The position numbers were made by a program, and so were the translations under genes. 64,000 nucleotides of DNA. It comes from Paraspadella gotoi. Taxonomy: Eukaryota > Chaetognatha. Position 1 is the stretch's first letter. Each line of letters opens with the position of its first letter. Shown in pieces: positions 54,402-64,000 of the stretch. The stretch spans positions 62,001 through 126,000 of the forward strand of contig CM119269.1 of the NCBI GenBank assembly GCA_051294375.1, in the 5' to 3' direction. The notes under the pieces are model-generated. The model ran no database searches and was not told where the DNA came from. It saw only the letters and a list, made by a program, of their open reading frames with translations.

Positions 54402-55748
54402 GTGATTGGAAACTGACCTCATACCTACTGCGGCTGAAATTGAAAGCTACTGCTGGTGCAGCCTCCTGTTCCTGCCGTCGCTTTATTATGTTGTTGCTAC
54501 AGCCCGCCATGGCTGATTGCGAGTTAATTTTCTTTCCAATTTCAGCTGCTGTAATATTGCAGCTGTGTGCCTATAATTTGGAGGCATCTGATGCATTTTC
54601 TGCTATTTTCTGTTTTTGCTGCTCTTCGTGGTGTCAAAGAGATTGAAAAAAAAATAAAAAAAGTTTTCGGGTTTTTTTGTTAAAGAGGAAAAATCGATTA
54701 ATTGTGCGTTTTTCGAAAAAATTATCAGACTTCGGATTTCTGATACATTCCTTGATTGATGTCGTCGTCGTTATCATTCGTTTCGTCTTTATCCGTCCGT
54801 TGTCTCGTCGTTCTCTCTCGTTGTCAAAAATCGTCGTCGTCGTCCTTCTTTCGCCCTTATTCCCGGGATCAACCAATTTGAGTCAACAAATTTATTAAGA
54901 ACTTGCCTTCGCTTCGTTGGTGAAGGAGAGAGAGAAACGACAATGAGCGAGCGGGGCACGGACGCAGTGATGAGAGAAGGAGCTGGAAGAGAGGTGAGAG
55001 TGGAGAAATGAGGACAAGACGCGGGACGCCGGCATGACCTGAGTAGAGAGAGAGATGAGAGATAGAGACGGGAGAGGAAGGATGCGAACGACCAGGGGAT
55101 GATGAGGAGATTGAAAGAGGCAAAGGTGGGGGAGAAGTGACACGACGTAGAGAGTGATACCGATGATGAGAGAGATAGCGGAGCAGGAGAGGAGAGAGTA
55201 GCAGGGAGCCAGGAGAGAAGAGAGAGAGAGATGACGAAGAGAGAGCAGGCAGATGAGGAGAAGTTGAAGTCAACTCTTAATATCAACTCAGAACTAAAAA
55301 ATATCGGAATATTTGTATCGACGTTACGATGAGAGAAGTGAAGGGGAAAAGCGTATAGAGGAGAGAGGACGACTGAAGAGAGATGAAGGAGAGAGAGAGA
55401 GAAGAGGAGAGAGAGAGACGGGAGAAGAGAGAGTGAGAGAGAGAGAGAGACTAACGAGAGAGAGGAGAAAAAGAGAGAGAGAGAAGTTGAAGTCAACTTC
55501 CGTAATATCAATCAGAGACTAAAAATATCCCGGGCCAAATTTTTATTTCGTACCCATTGAGAGATGAGAGAAGAGTGAGAAGAGGAGAGAGAGAGCAGAA
55601 AGAGAGACGAAGAGACGAGAGAGAGAAAACGCGAGAAATCACCTTTTCTCTCTTTCGCACCTCTTCTTCCTCTTCCTTCTTTTCTTCTCGCCCTCCTTCT
55701 CTCTCCTTCCCCCTCTCTCTCTCCCCCCTTCTCCCTCTCTCTCCGCAG

Positions 55749-55932
55749 ACCTTTCGCCTTCTCTCCCACAACGGGCAAAACCATCGACAAGACCGTCGAC
55801 TTGCACAAATACCTTCCAAAGAAGATCGCGTCCAAGACGTCGCTCTTCCCCATCAAATTCCACTTCTCTCCATCAAATGATGCGCAGTTCGAAGACGCGG
55901 GATTTACAAGTGCTTCCAAACTTGCTTCCAAA
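55749..55932 (+). CDS. Ig gene copy 4, exon 2, with indels
   Basis: Acceptor CTCTCTCCGCAG, donor CCAAA/GTGAGG. TIDKTVDLHKY- and SKTSLFPIKF-type segments are recognisable in different frames. Confidence 0.7.
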
Positions 55933-56190
55933 GTGAGGAAAGAGGGAGGGAGGGAGGCGAGGGAGAGAGGAAGAGAGAGAGGTAAGAAAGGGAGAGAGGA
56001 AGAGAAGGAGGGAGGCGAGAAAAAGAGGGAGGGAGGAGCAAGATTTACAAGTGCTCCAACTTGCTTCAAGTGAGGAAAGAAGAAAAAAAAAACGTAACTT
56101 AGAGTAGATTTAGTACATTATCTCTGTTTTTTAATTGAACAAAATTTCCATATAAACTTCAATATAAATTTGTCATGTATTCCTCTTCAG

Positions 56191-56270
56191 TTATGTTTAA
56201 ATCGTGATCGGTCGTCCGCGTTGCCTGCCCCGACTTACCTTGGAATCTCCCGAAACTTTACCGAGTTCAG
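56191..56270 (+). CDS. Ig gene copy 4, exon 3, with indels
   Basis: Acceptor CCTCTTCAG, donor GTTCAG/GTAAGT. GGTCGTCCGCGTTGCCTGCC is intact. Confidence 0.7.
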
Positions 56271-56621
56271 GTAAGTTTATTTCGTGAGAATGATTCGCTT
56301 CTGCTTCATAAATTATTTTGTAAATTAATACAAATAAAGCTTATATAGGAACAATAATGATATGAGGTTTCATTCGTCTCATGGGTTAAATAATTAAATA
56401 TACAAAAGAATTGACGGAAATGTATATTCAAACATATTATTATTTATTTATATATTTATTAAATGAATGGAAAATTTTTATATTTGGTTTGTACCCAATT
56501 CAAATGGCAAATGACTCGGGCTTCATGCTAATAATCACCTTATTACTAAAAATCAATATATTACAAAATGATAATATATTTTACAATTATTATTAAAACT
56601 TTCCCTGTCTCTACATTTACA

Positions 56622-56773
56622 GTCAGCTGTGCAAGTCAGATACGCTGGTTCACCTCAGCCAAGGATTAAAATGGCTTCGAGGAAATCGGACTGTCTTGGT
56701 CACACGGAGTCAAAATCCAGACCTGCAACGTCCATTCAGCAATGACTATTGGAGGCAGAAGAGGAAGGAAGAG
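56622..56773 (+). CDS. Ig gene copy 4, exon 4, with indels
   Basis: CATTTACAG is followed by TCAGCTGT (one G of the GG at the boundary is missing), then GATACGCTGGTTCACCTCAG. The donor is reduced to GAAGAG/TGAGG. Confidence 0.65.
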
Positions 56774-56792
56774 TGAGGTTGAGAAGAGAAAG

Positions 56793-57050
56793 GAAGGAAT
56801 GTCAATTCATGCGCCATTGCAACGTCCAATGAGAAAGAAGAATGCAAGGAAGGAATGTCAATTCATGCGCCATGCCACGGTCCATTGAGAAAAGTAATGC
56901 TAGGAAGAATGTCCAAATTCATTGCGCCATGCCCGTTCCAGTTGAGAAATGAATGCTAAGAGAATGTCAATTCATTGCGCCATGCCACGTCCAGCGAAGA
57001 ATGAATGCAAGAAGAATTGTCCAATTCATTGCGCCATTAGCCACGTCCGG
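56793..57050. repeat. 51-bp minisatellite after exon 4, copy 4
   Basis: Five to six units with small insertions (ATTCATTGCGCC for ATTCATGCGCC). Confidence 0.85.
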
Positions 57051-57384
57051 TCAGGATTGTTCCTCTTTTATTGCAATTTTTCGGACGTTCCTTTTGAGAA
57101 TTTTTCCTCAAATGTCATCCAAATTTTCAAACTTAAAAAATATTATCTTACTTAATTAAATGTGTTTTTAAAAAAAAGGAGAGATTTTCACTGTCAACTT
57201 TTATGATCCGATCTCCGAAATCCTTTTTCCATCTAACCTGTTTTCACTGTACGCACCTTTTTTGGGTGTTACGTGAATTTTTTTTTTTTTTTGCCGAACT
57301 TTTTTTTAAAAGGGAAAATGAAGTCTTTATGGGAAATGGTGGACCAGAAAATCGTTAAGGCTGAAAAGACCTTACCTTGATTGG

Positions 57385-58006
57385 GGGGAGAAAGAGAGAG
57401 GGAGGAATGGAGAGGTAGGGAGGAAAGGGAGAAAAAGAGAGAGGGAGGAAGGGAGAAAGGAGAAGGGGAAGCAAGGAGAGAGTGAGGAAAGGAGAGAAGA
57501 AAGGAAAGGGAGGAAAGAAGGAAAGGAAGGAATAGAGGAAAGGAGAGGAGAGAGGAAAGGGAGGAAAAGAGATAGGGAGGAAAGGAGGAAAGGAGAGAGG
57601 GAGGAAAGAGGAGGAAAAGAGAAGGAGGAAGGAAAAGGGAGGAAAGGAGAGAGGCAGGGAAAGGAGGAGGAGAAAGGAGAGAGGAGGAAAGGGAGGAAAG
57701 AGGAGAGAAAAAAAGAAAAGGGAGGAAAGGAAGAGGGAGGAATTAGGAGGAAAGGAGAGAGGGAAAGAAAGGAGAGACGGAGGAAAGGGAGAAAAAGAGA
57801 GAGGAGGGAAAGGAGGAAAGGAGAGAGGGAAAGAAAAGTAGTTGGGAGATGGACGGGAAAAAGAGAAAGGACGATTGGATGAAGGTAAAGGAAAGGGAAA
57901 GGAAAATGTGAATCACCTCAACCTGATTTGGCCGAAGGAATGGGACGACAGGGAGAAGAGGGAAAAGAAAGTGATAAGATGAAAGAGAGATGAAAGAGAG
58001 AAGAGA

Positions 58007-58039
<33 letters not shown>

Positions 58040-58085
58040 GAAGAAGAGAGACGAGAAAGAGAGAGAGAGAGAGAGAGAGAAAAAG
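57385..58085. repeat. GGAA-type purine array and GA tract, intron 4 copy 4
   Basis: GGAGGAAAGG units to about 57835, purine-rich DNA, then degenerate (GA)n at 57980-58080. Confidence 0.9.
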
Positions 58086-58099
58086 GAAAGATTAGAAAA

Positions 58100-60471
58100 C
58101 GACTTATGGTTTTATTTAAAGAGAGGAATGCCTTTTTCTTGATTTAGAGTAGGAAAAAGGAGAAGAGGTGAAGACCTTAACTTAATGGGGAAGAAAGAAA
58201 GGAGGAAAACAAGACCTACCCTGAATAAAGTTTAAGGAAAAAAGTGAGAGGAGAAAGAATAAACTGCTTGTGCTTGGTGGAAAAGATTTTTGAAAAACGG
58301 AGATCAACTTACTTTTTTCCCGATTGGTTCGTCAAACCAAGCAAGCAATACAAGCAAATTCAAAAGAATTATTACCAATCCCAATAAAATTTCGGAGCAA
58401 TAACATCACAAAAATGGGTGATCCGAGTTTTTTACGTCGATTTAAAAAATCCAAAATGGTGACTGGAATATAAATGAATTATTTAATCCAAAATTAAACA
58501 AAAGGAAAAAAGGAAATAAAAAGTAAAAAAAAGGAAGAAAAAAGGAAAAAGGAAGCAGAATGTGACAGAAAAAGGAATGTGAAGCAATGAAGAGGGAAAA
58601 AAGGGTTGGAAAGGCTAACTCGAAAATTTGAAGCCAAAAATAGGGAAAAGTTGCACAGGTATTAGTGCTCATATGATGAGAGCAGGAGAGAGAGAGGAGA
58701 GAGAGGAGAGAGAGAGAGGCAGAGAGAGTAGGAGAAGGAGACCGTAAGAGAGAGAGAGAGAGAGAGAGAGTGCGTCAATGGGCTCGTTCGCCGAACAATC
58801 ATTTCGAATTTGACGTGCGAAGTTCGGAAGCAAAGGATAATAGGATGAATTCAAATGCCTACGTAATTCAGTTTACTTAAAGTAAAATTTATGTATTTAG
58901 AAACTTATTTATTATAGTTATATATAGCCTTCAAAATATTATTACATTGAACTTATTTCAACATGTTGCAAAATAGAGGGATATTACTTAAAATTATTTT
59001 TTTTCAATCATGATTTTAAGGAGTTTTGTGGTTAAAAATGGAAGACTATTTTAGAAAAAGTTCCATTCAACCCTACTAAAAGAGGAGGAAAAAAATAGGT
59101 AAAAGAAAAAAGTGAAGAGAAAGAAAGAGGAGTAAGAAGGAGGAGAAAGAAGAGAGTAAAGAAAGGAGAGGAAAAAGAAATAGGAAAGCATGGACGATAA
59201 AAGAAAAGGAAAAATATTTTCAAAGAAAAAAGAAGAAGAGAGAAAGAAGAGGAGAAAGAAAAAAAGGGAGGGAGAGAAACTCAAAAAGAGAAGTAAAAAA
59301 AAAGAAGGAATAGAAGAGCGATAAAAGAGGGCCAAAAGAGAAGGGAATAGAAAGGTACGCGAACATAGGGGACGAGGAAATGAAGATAAGAAAAAGAGGG
59401 GCAGAAGGAAAGGGGAAGCGAAAAGCGGGCAGCTCGTTCTGTTGTGGAATTTCGTTTCTCAAAAGATTTTTATGTTCCTTTCAAAAAAACGAACGAATAA
59501 AATCGGACAAAGAAAAGACAGAAACGAAAGGGCGAGAGAGATAGAAAAGACAGAAACTGTCAAAAAAAAAAATATAAAACCAGCTAACAAGTGACTTGTT
59601 GGACACAAAAGAGATAAAATGTTAAAAAAGATTTTTAAATATGAAACAAACTTGTTACAATTTTTTATTCACCTTTTAGGGAGACAAGGAAGTCTCTGAA
59701 GATCAAGGCTTTAATTTAAAATAAATATTATGTACTTTCCAATAAATAATTTGTTTTTTTTTTTATACTATTGGCATGAAAAGACCAAATCAAAACTATT
59801 AACTACTAAATCTTTCTGCCAAAATCATGGACTCTGAAAACAAATAATGGACCCAATTAATTATATTCAACGGTTGAAATATAAAGTATCGAAAAAAATA
59901 TAAAACTATAACAGAAAAAATAAGGAGACAAGCACTGGACATAAACAGACCATAATGGACCATATCTACAAGACGGGACGATAAAACAAGACATATACAA
60001 TAGACAGGACATAGACTGGACATAGGACATGGACATAGACTGGACATTAGGACATGGACATTGACTGACATAAACAGAAAAAGCAATTAAGATTTCGTGA
60101 AGCTGAAAAAGAGAAGCAATGAAGAAGCATGGGAAACGAGTTTCTGCTTCTTCGGGTTACCTTCAAGATTGAACGATTGATTTTTTCGACGGAGAGGATC
60201 AATGGGGAAGGAAGAGAGGAAGGGGGAGGGAGTGAAAGAGGAAGAAGGGGAAAAAGGAAGGGGAGAATGGGAGAATGGGAGTATAGGAGAATGAGAAAAG
60301 GGCAAAAAAAGTGAGGGGAGAAAAAAAAAATAGTAAAGCCGAGTCATCAGTATTCATGCATTCGTGCCCAAGAAATGTTGAAAAAAATTTTGGCAAGATC
60401 GATTTTTGATCGGAGAAAGGAAAGAGAAAAGACGATGATAAAGAGAGAGAGAGAAGAGAGGAGAGGAGAGG

Positions 60472-60510
<39 letters not shown>

Positions 60511-60710
60511 TAGAGAAGAGAGAGAGAGAAAATGAGCGGTCAGTCGATCGAACTGTTGTTGATATTTGGGCTTCAGATTTTGTTTATGGTTTTCTGTAGA
60601 TTGCTATTAGCACTACTTATAACAAATATATACATATACAGTTTGCAATACAATAATCGCAAAACAATCCATCAATCTCCAACCATTTCTTTCTCCCCCC
60701 CCCCAGACAG
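58100..60710. other. Intron 4 of Ig gene copy 4
   Basis: Same order as copy 2: GA tract at 58683-58770 with the TGCGTCAATGGGCTCG flank, AT-rich DNA, purine-rich 59090-59430, GGACATAGACTGG minisatellite at 59935-60070, GA tract at 60440-60530. No exon seen. Confidence 0.6.
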
Positions 60711-60906
60711 CCCGCTCTCCCCCTGACCTCAAGCCATCGCCGGCTCCTACCGACAAATCCAGCGTGCTCCTTTAGTCAGTACTCCTTCAACCGCCGTCTC
60801 ATACTCACTTCGGCGAGAAGTCTTCAATGGCTTTCCGTCAACTCACGATTTATGGAACTTTCAAACTTTACCCCGCGCTCATCTTGTGGATACAAGAGGA
60901 CTCCAG
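60711..60906 (+). CDS. Ig gene copy 4, exon 5: second half of Ig domain 2, with indels
   Basis: Acceptor CCCCCCAGACAG, end CTCCAG/TTAG with one G of the donor missing. It opens as PALPLTSSHR-type shifted reading. GGCTCCTACCGACAA and CAGCGTGCTCCTTTAGTCAG align to the other copies. Confidence 0.6.
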
Positions 60907-61470
60907 TTAGAGGGCGGAGAGGAGGAAGTGGGGAGGGGGAAGGGGAGGAGGAAGAGAGGGGAGAGGAAAGCAGGAGAGAGGGGGGAAAGGAGAGAAAGAG
61001 GAGGGGGGAGATGGAAAGAGGGAAAGGAGGGGGAGAGGAAAGCAGGAAGAGGGAGGGAGAGGAAAGAGAAGAGGAGGGGGAAGATGGAGAGGATAGAGGA
61101 GGGGGGAAGGAAAAGGAAGAGGAGGGGAAAAGGGGGAGACGGAAGGAGGGAGGAAGCGGACAAAGAAGAGAGAGAAGAGGGGTGAGAGGAGTGAAGGAAG
61201 GAAAAGGATTAGAGACGGAAAGGAGCATAAGGAGAAAGAAGGTTTAGCGGATGAGATAAGAAAAAAGGGAAGAAGGAAGAAGGAAAAGAAAGAAGAGGAG
61301 AAGGAAAGAAAGAAGGGAGAAGGAAAGGGAAAAGCGGAAAATATGGGGGGAGATGAAAGGAAACGAAAAAAAGAAAAGAAATAGAAAAGGAGTAAAAAGA
61401 AAAAAAATAAGGAAAATGTAAAAGAGAAATTGTATGGTAGAAGGAACAAACATTTAAAAAAGAAATGAAT
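60907..61470. repeat. GGGA/GGAA purine array downstream of exon 5, copy 4
   Basis: Counterpart of 41711-42341, here continuous into the membrane exon region. All long frames are compositional. Confidence 0.9.
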
Positions 61471-61621
61471 AAAAAAAGAAGTTAGAAAAAAATAAATAAA
61501 TGAATAAATTAATATTTATACTTCCGATTTTCGTTTACATATATTTCTTATTTCTTTTTTACATTTTCGTATTCATCTTTTATAATTTTCCTTCTATCGA
61601 GGACAAAAGTCACGTGACCGA

Positions 61622-61763
61622 AGAAATCGCAGACTAAGAATACGAATTCGTCGAGCGGGTTCACGTCGTTGTTGTTGTTGTTGTTGTTTATCGTCGTGCG
61701 CGTCGTCGTCGTCAATCCGGTTCGTCATTCATCATTAAAGAGACAAGAAAAAAGATTCACTAA
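61622..61763 (+). CDS. Membrane exon of Ig gene copy 4, with indels
   Basis: Same sequence as 53061-53190 with extra bases (GTTTATCGTCGTGCGCG, CAATCCGGTTCG). The stretch TTCGTCGAGCGGGTTCACGT, the (GTT)n run and the AGACAAGAAAAAAGATTCAC/TAA end are clear. It lies 715 bp after exon 5 with no gap between, which ties the polyvaline exon to the Ig exons. Confidence 0.55.
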
Positions 61764-62352
61764 ATTTAAAACTTAAAAATATCATTAACTGAATTAATTG
61801 TGTTTTAAATGAAAAAAAAACCCAAAAATATTATGGCTTTTGCATTTCTTATGCCATCAGCAGTAGCTGCTCTATCAATGATTGATGACTAAAGTTTTCT
61901 TTTTCATTTTCCCACATTTCACGAATGGAAAATATCTATCATTCGGTACTGTGATTGCCATCATTATCATCTCGCTGATCCTGGGACACGAAGCAGATTT
62001 TCTGATATCATTGTCATCATCGTTCAGCATCTGTATTTCACCTCTGACATAGTATCTAATTCTTCATTCACGTGATCGTCTTCTTCCTTTCTTCTTCCTC
62101 CTCCTCCTCTTCCTCCTTCTCACCTTGACTTCCCCCTTGATACGAATCGGAATCTCAATAAAATCATTGACTCTCTCTCGTCTGCTCTCTCCTCTCTCTC
62201 TCTCTCGCTCTCCTCTTCTCTCTCTCTTTCTCTCTTCTTTCTCTAATTACGCCCCCTTGTTCATTCGCCTTTCTCCTCTTTTTCCCTTTTTTCTTTCTCT
62301 GAATTTTACTTTATTGTTCGTTGTCTCTCGTTTTTGTCTCCTTTATTTCTTA

Positions 62353-62520
62353 GTTGCGCCGCGAGTACTCGCTGAGCAAACTCTAATAAGCCACTTTCTC
62401 GTTAGTCGGTCGGTCGCCGGTCCGTCGTATGTCTGTCCGTCGCTGTTCCCACTTACGTTTAAAAATTGCTCATACACTTGCATATGGTTAGATGCTCGAT
62501 GCTCATTTGTTTAAGATAGG
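62353..62520 (+). repeat. Dispersed repeat with CGGT/GTCT core, copy D
   Basis: GCGCCGCGAGTACTCGCTGA to CTCATTTGTTTAAGA, matching copies A and C; like copy C, it lies at the 3' end of an Ig gene unit. Confidence 0.75.
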
Positions 62521-63616
62521 AACAAGTTTGAGCAAACAATGTCGGATCGCCTACGATAATTAATTAATTAATTGATTAATTAATTAATTAATAGATAATT
62601 ACATTAATAAATAGATTAAATTAATTAGATTAATTATAATATTTTCAAGCTTGTCACATCGATGTCCTTAGAAAATTGAGTCAGACATTATTAAATGGGT
62701 TTTGTTTACATTTTATCAAACAAACCAAATATCCTTATTATCGAGCCAGGCGAGGCAAAAGCCCGTCCTGAGTCTCGATTTTTTTTCGGTTGAGCTTTCG
62801 GGTCTCGCTTTTTTTCAATCATGGCTTCTGAAAGTGTTATATCATAGGGAGTTGAATTTTCATAATAGGCTGTCTAATCATAAGCATCTTTTAAAATTTC
62901 TCATGTTTCATATCAAATTGTACGGGATTTGTTTATGTTTATTTACAAAACAAAAAACCGTTTATATATTGCTCGCTTCTCGCTCTCTGTCTCTTTTTCC
63001 GTCACTGCTTCTTCTAAAAACGAGTTCCGCTCTGCAAGCGTTGTCCAAGCTTCTTTCTCTCTCTCGCTCTCTTCTCTCTCTCTCTCTTTTTTTTAAAGCA
63101 AAAACATTTTTTAGATATAATGTGGGTTTCACTAATGGTTAAAAAACGATGCCACGGAACAGGGCGCTGAACCCGGCGTTGCCTTTTGGGTAGAGAATAA
63201 GCTCACGTACGTGCGGGCGCCATAAGTACTGCTGATTCTTTAACGGAGTAAAGGCTGTAGAGGGCTTTCTCTCTCTCTCTCTCTTTTAATTATTATTATA
63301 TCGCTCTTTTCGCTTCTCTTTTCTCTGCAGCGGGCTGTCTCTCTCTCTCCTCTCTTTTTCTCTCTTCTCTCTCTGTCTCTCTGTCTCTCTGTGGTCTGTC
63401 CCTATACTGTCCGATTCTTTTGCTGATCGTTTGTTTAAAAATTCGAATTATTTTTTTCCTCCTTCTAAAAACTTTTTATTATTGCCATTTATTCCGCGCT
63501 TTTTTCAATACAAAATCCCATATTTTCATCCGAGATTTTCGTGGATTTTATTTCTCTTTCTTTTCTTCTCTCTCCTCTCTCTTCCTTCCTCTTTCTCTCT
63601 CTCTCTCTTTTCTTTC

Positions 63617-63663
<47 letters not shown>

Positions 63664-63700
63664 TTCACTCATAACACGCATGTTTTGTTGTTTTATTGGA
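62521..63700. other. AT-rich DNA with AATT and TC repeats, no supported gene
   Basis: (TTAA)n/(AATT)n at 62555-62640 and (TC)n tracts at 63050-63090, 63265-63290, 63340-63400 and 63560-63665. A 146-codon frame at 62702-63142 has no motif and ends in a TC tract. It is unsupported. Confidence 0.5.
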
Positions 63701-63704
63701 CTAT

Positions 63705-63925
63705 GCATCGCATCAATGAAATGACAATCATCGCGATCAAAATTGAATGACAATCATCGCATCACTGAATGACTAATCATCACACATGAATGACTATCAT
63801 CGCATCAATAAATTGATATCATCGAACCAATTAATTTCAATTCCTAATTACATTCAATAAATTACTATTACATCAAATCAATTAGTATTACCTCAAATCA
63901 ATTACTAGTACATCAGACAATTCGT
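63705..63925. repeat. Degenerate 20-22-bp tandem repeat
   Basis: Decayed copies of GAATGACAATCATCGCATCA pass into copies of AATTACTATTACATCAAATC. Confidence 0.7.
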
Positions 63926-64000
63926 TATCGCATGATTCATTCGGTTTTTTTCCCCCAGGTTTTTTCATTAATTTTCTATTGATAGTGGGCTCTGGCTCGC

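Larger units (their letters stand above)
54269..61763 (+). pseudogene. Ig-superfamily receptor gene, copy 4, frame broken by small indels
   Basis: The only copy with exons 1-5 and the membrane exon in one gap-free sequence: 54269-54401, 55749-55932, 56191-56270, 56622-56773, 60711-60906 and about 61622-61763. Exon order, splice sites and intron content match copy 2, except that intron 1 lacks the 4,178-bp block. Each exon has one-base gains or losses (lengths 133, 184, 80, 152, 196 against 120, 177, 78, 147, about 182), mostly in short homopolymers. It may be a real pseudogene or an intact gene represented by imperfect consensus. Confidence 0.65.

Noticed and set aside
62702-63142. 146-codon frame as a gene
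   Set aside because: AT-rich, no recognisable motif, no splice context, and its last third runs through a TC tract.

Overview
The window is a stretch of an invertebrate animal genome assembly, not a bacterial one. Evidence for this is the presence of spliced exons with canonical splice sites, immunoglobulin-fold exons, a BEL/Pao-type LTR retrotransposon (a metazoan-specific lineage), a MITE, a tRNA-derived SINE-like unit and a very large load of short tandem repeats, mainly (GA)n/(TC)n, (GTC)n, (AAAGA)n, (GGAA)n and (AATG)n. I cannot name the species. The assembly quality is uneven: there are twelve runs of N, seven of exactly 25 bases, and several stretches look like uncorrected long reads. 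Most long open frames are open only because they run through purine or pyrimidine microsatellites.

Region by region. 1-4.7 kb: a 273-bp palindrome at the window edge, a 385-bp foldback beside a 25-N gap, and dispersed repeats (a CGGT/GTCT-core repeat and a companion element). 4.7-12.3 kb: mostly unassigned AT-rich DNA with a complete 638-bp MITE (TAAGGCGTAGT inverted ends, 9-bp target duplication), three open frames of unknown function (6.67, 7.10 and 9.56 kb) and a plausible terminal exon with an acidic Arg/Asp-rich tail (10.82 kb). 12.3-19.2 kb: microsatellites, gaps and a SINE-like unit. 19.2-20.8 kb: a locally duplicated segment carrying a candidate transmembrane exon with a polyvaline core. 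21-23.6 kb: AATG and AAAGA arrays and one possible small exon.

23.7-62 kb: the main content is a tandem array of at least four copies of one immunoglobulin-superfamily gene, all on the plus strand. The unit reads: possible signal-peptide exon with a (CTC)n-encoded leucine core; exons 1+2 forming a first Ig domain (Cys, Trp, and a DAGIYKC motif); exon 3 a linker; exons 4+5 forming a second Ig domain; and a last exon with a 22-residue hydrophobic helix, largely valine encoded by (GTY)n, followed by RDKKKIH and a stop. It would be a small two-Ig-domain type I membrane receptor. Copy 2 has clean, in-frame exons 1-4. Copies 1, 3 and 4 carry indels. Copy 3 is inflated by insertions in every exon, as expected of raw long-read sequence. 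Copies 1 and 2 share a 4,178-bp block in intron 1, absent from copies 3 and 4, which appears identical base for base and contains a non-autonomous BEL/Pao element and a foldback element. A 51-bp minisatellite sits directly after exon 4.

62-64 kb: a last CGGT-core repeat, AATT-rich DNA, TC arrays and a degenerate 20-22-bp tandem repeat, with no supported gene.
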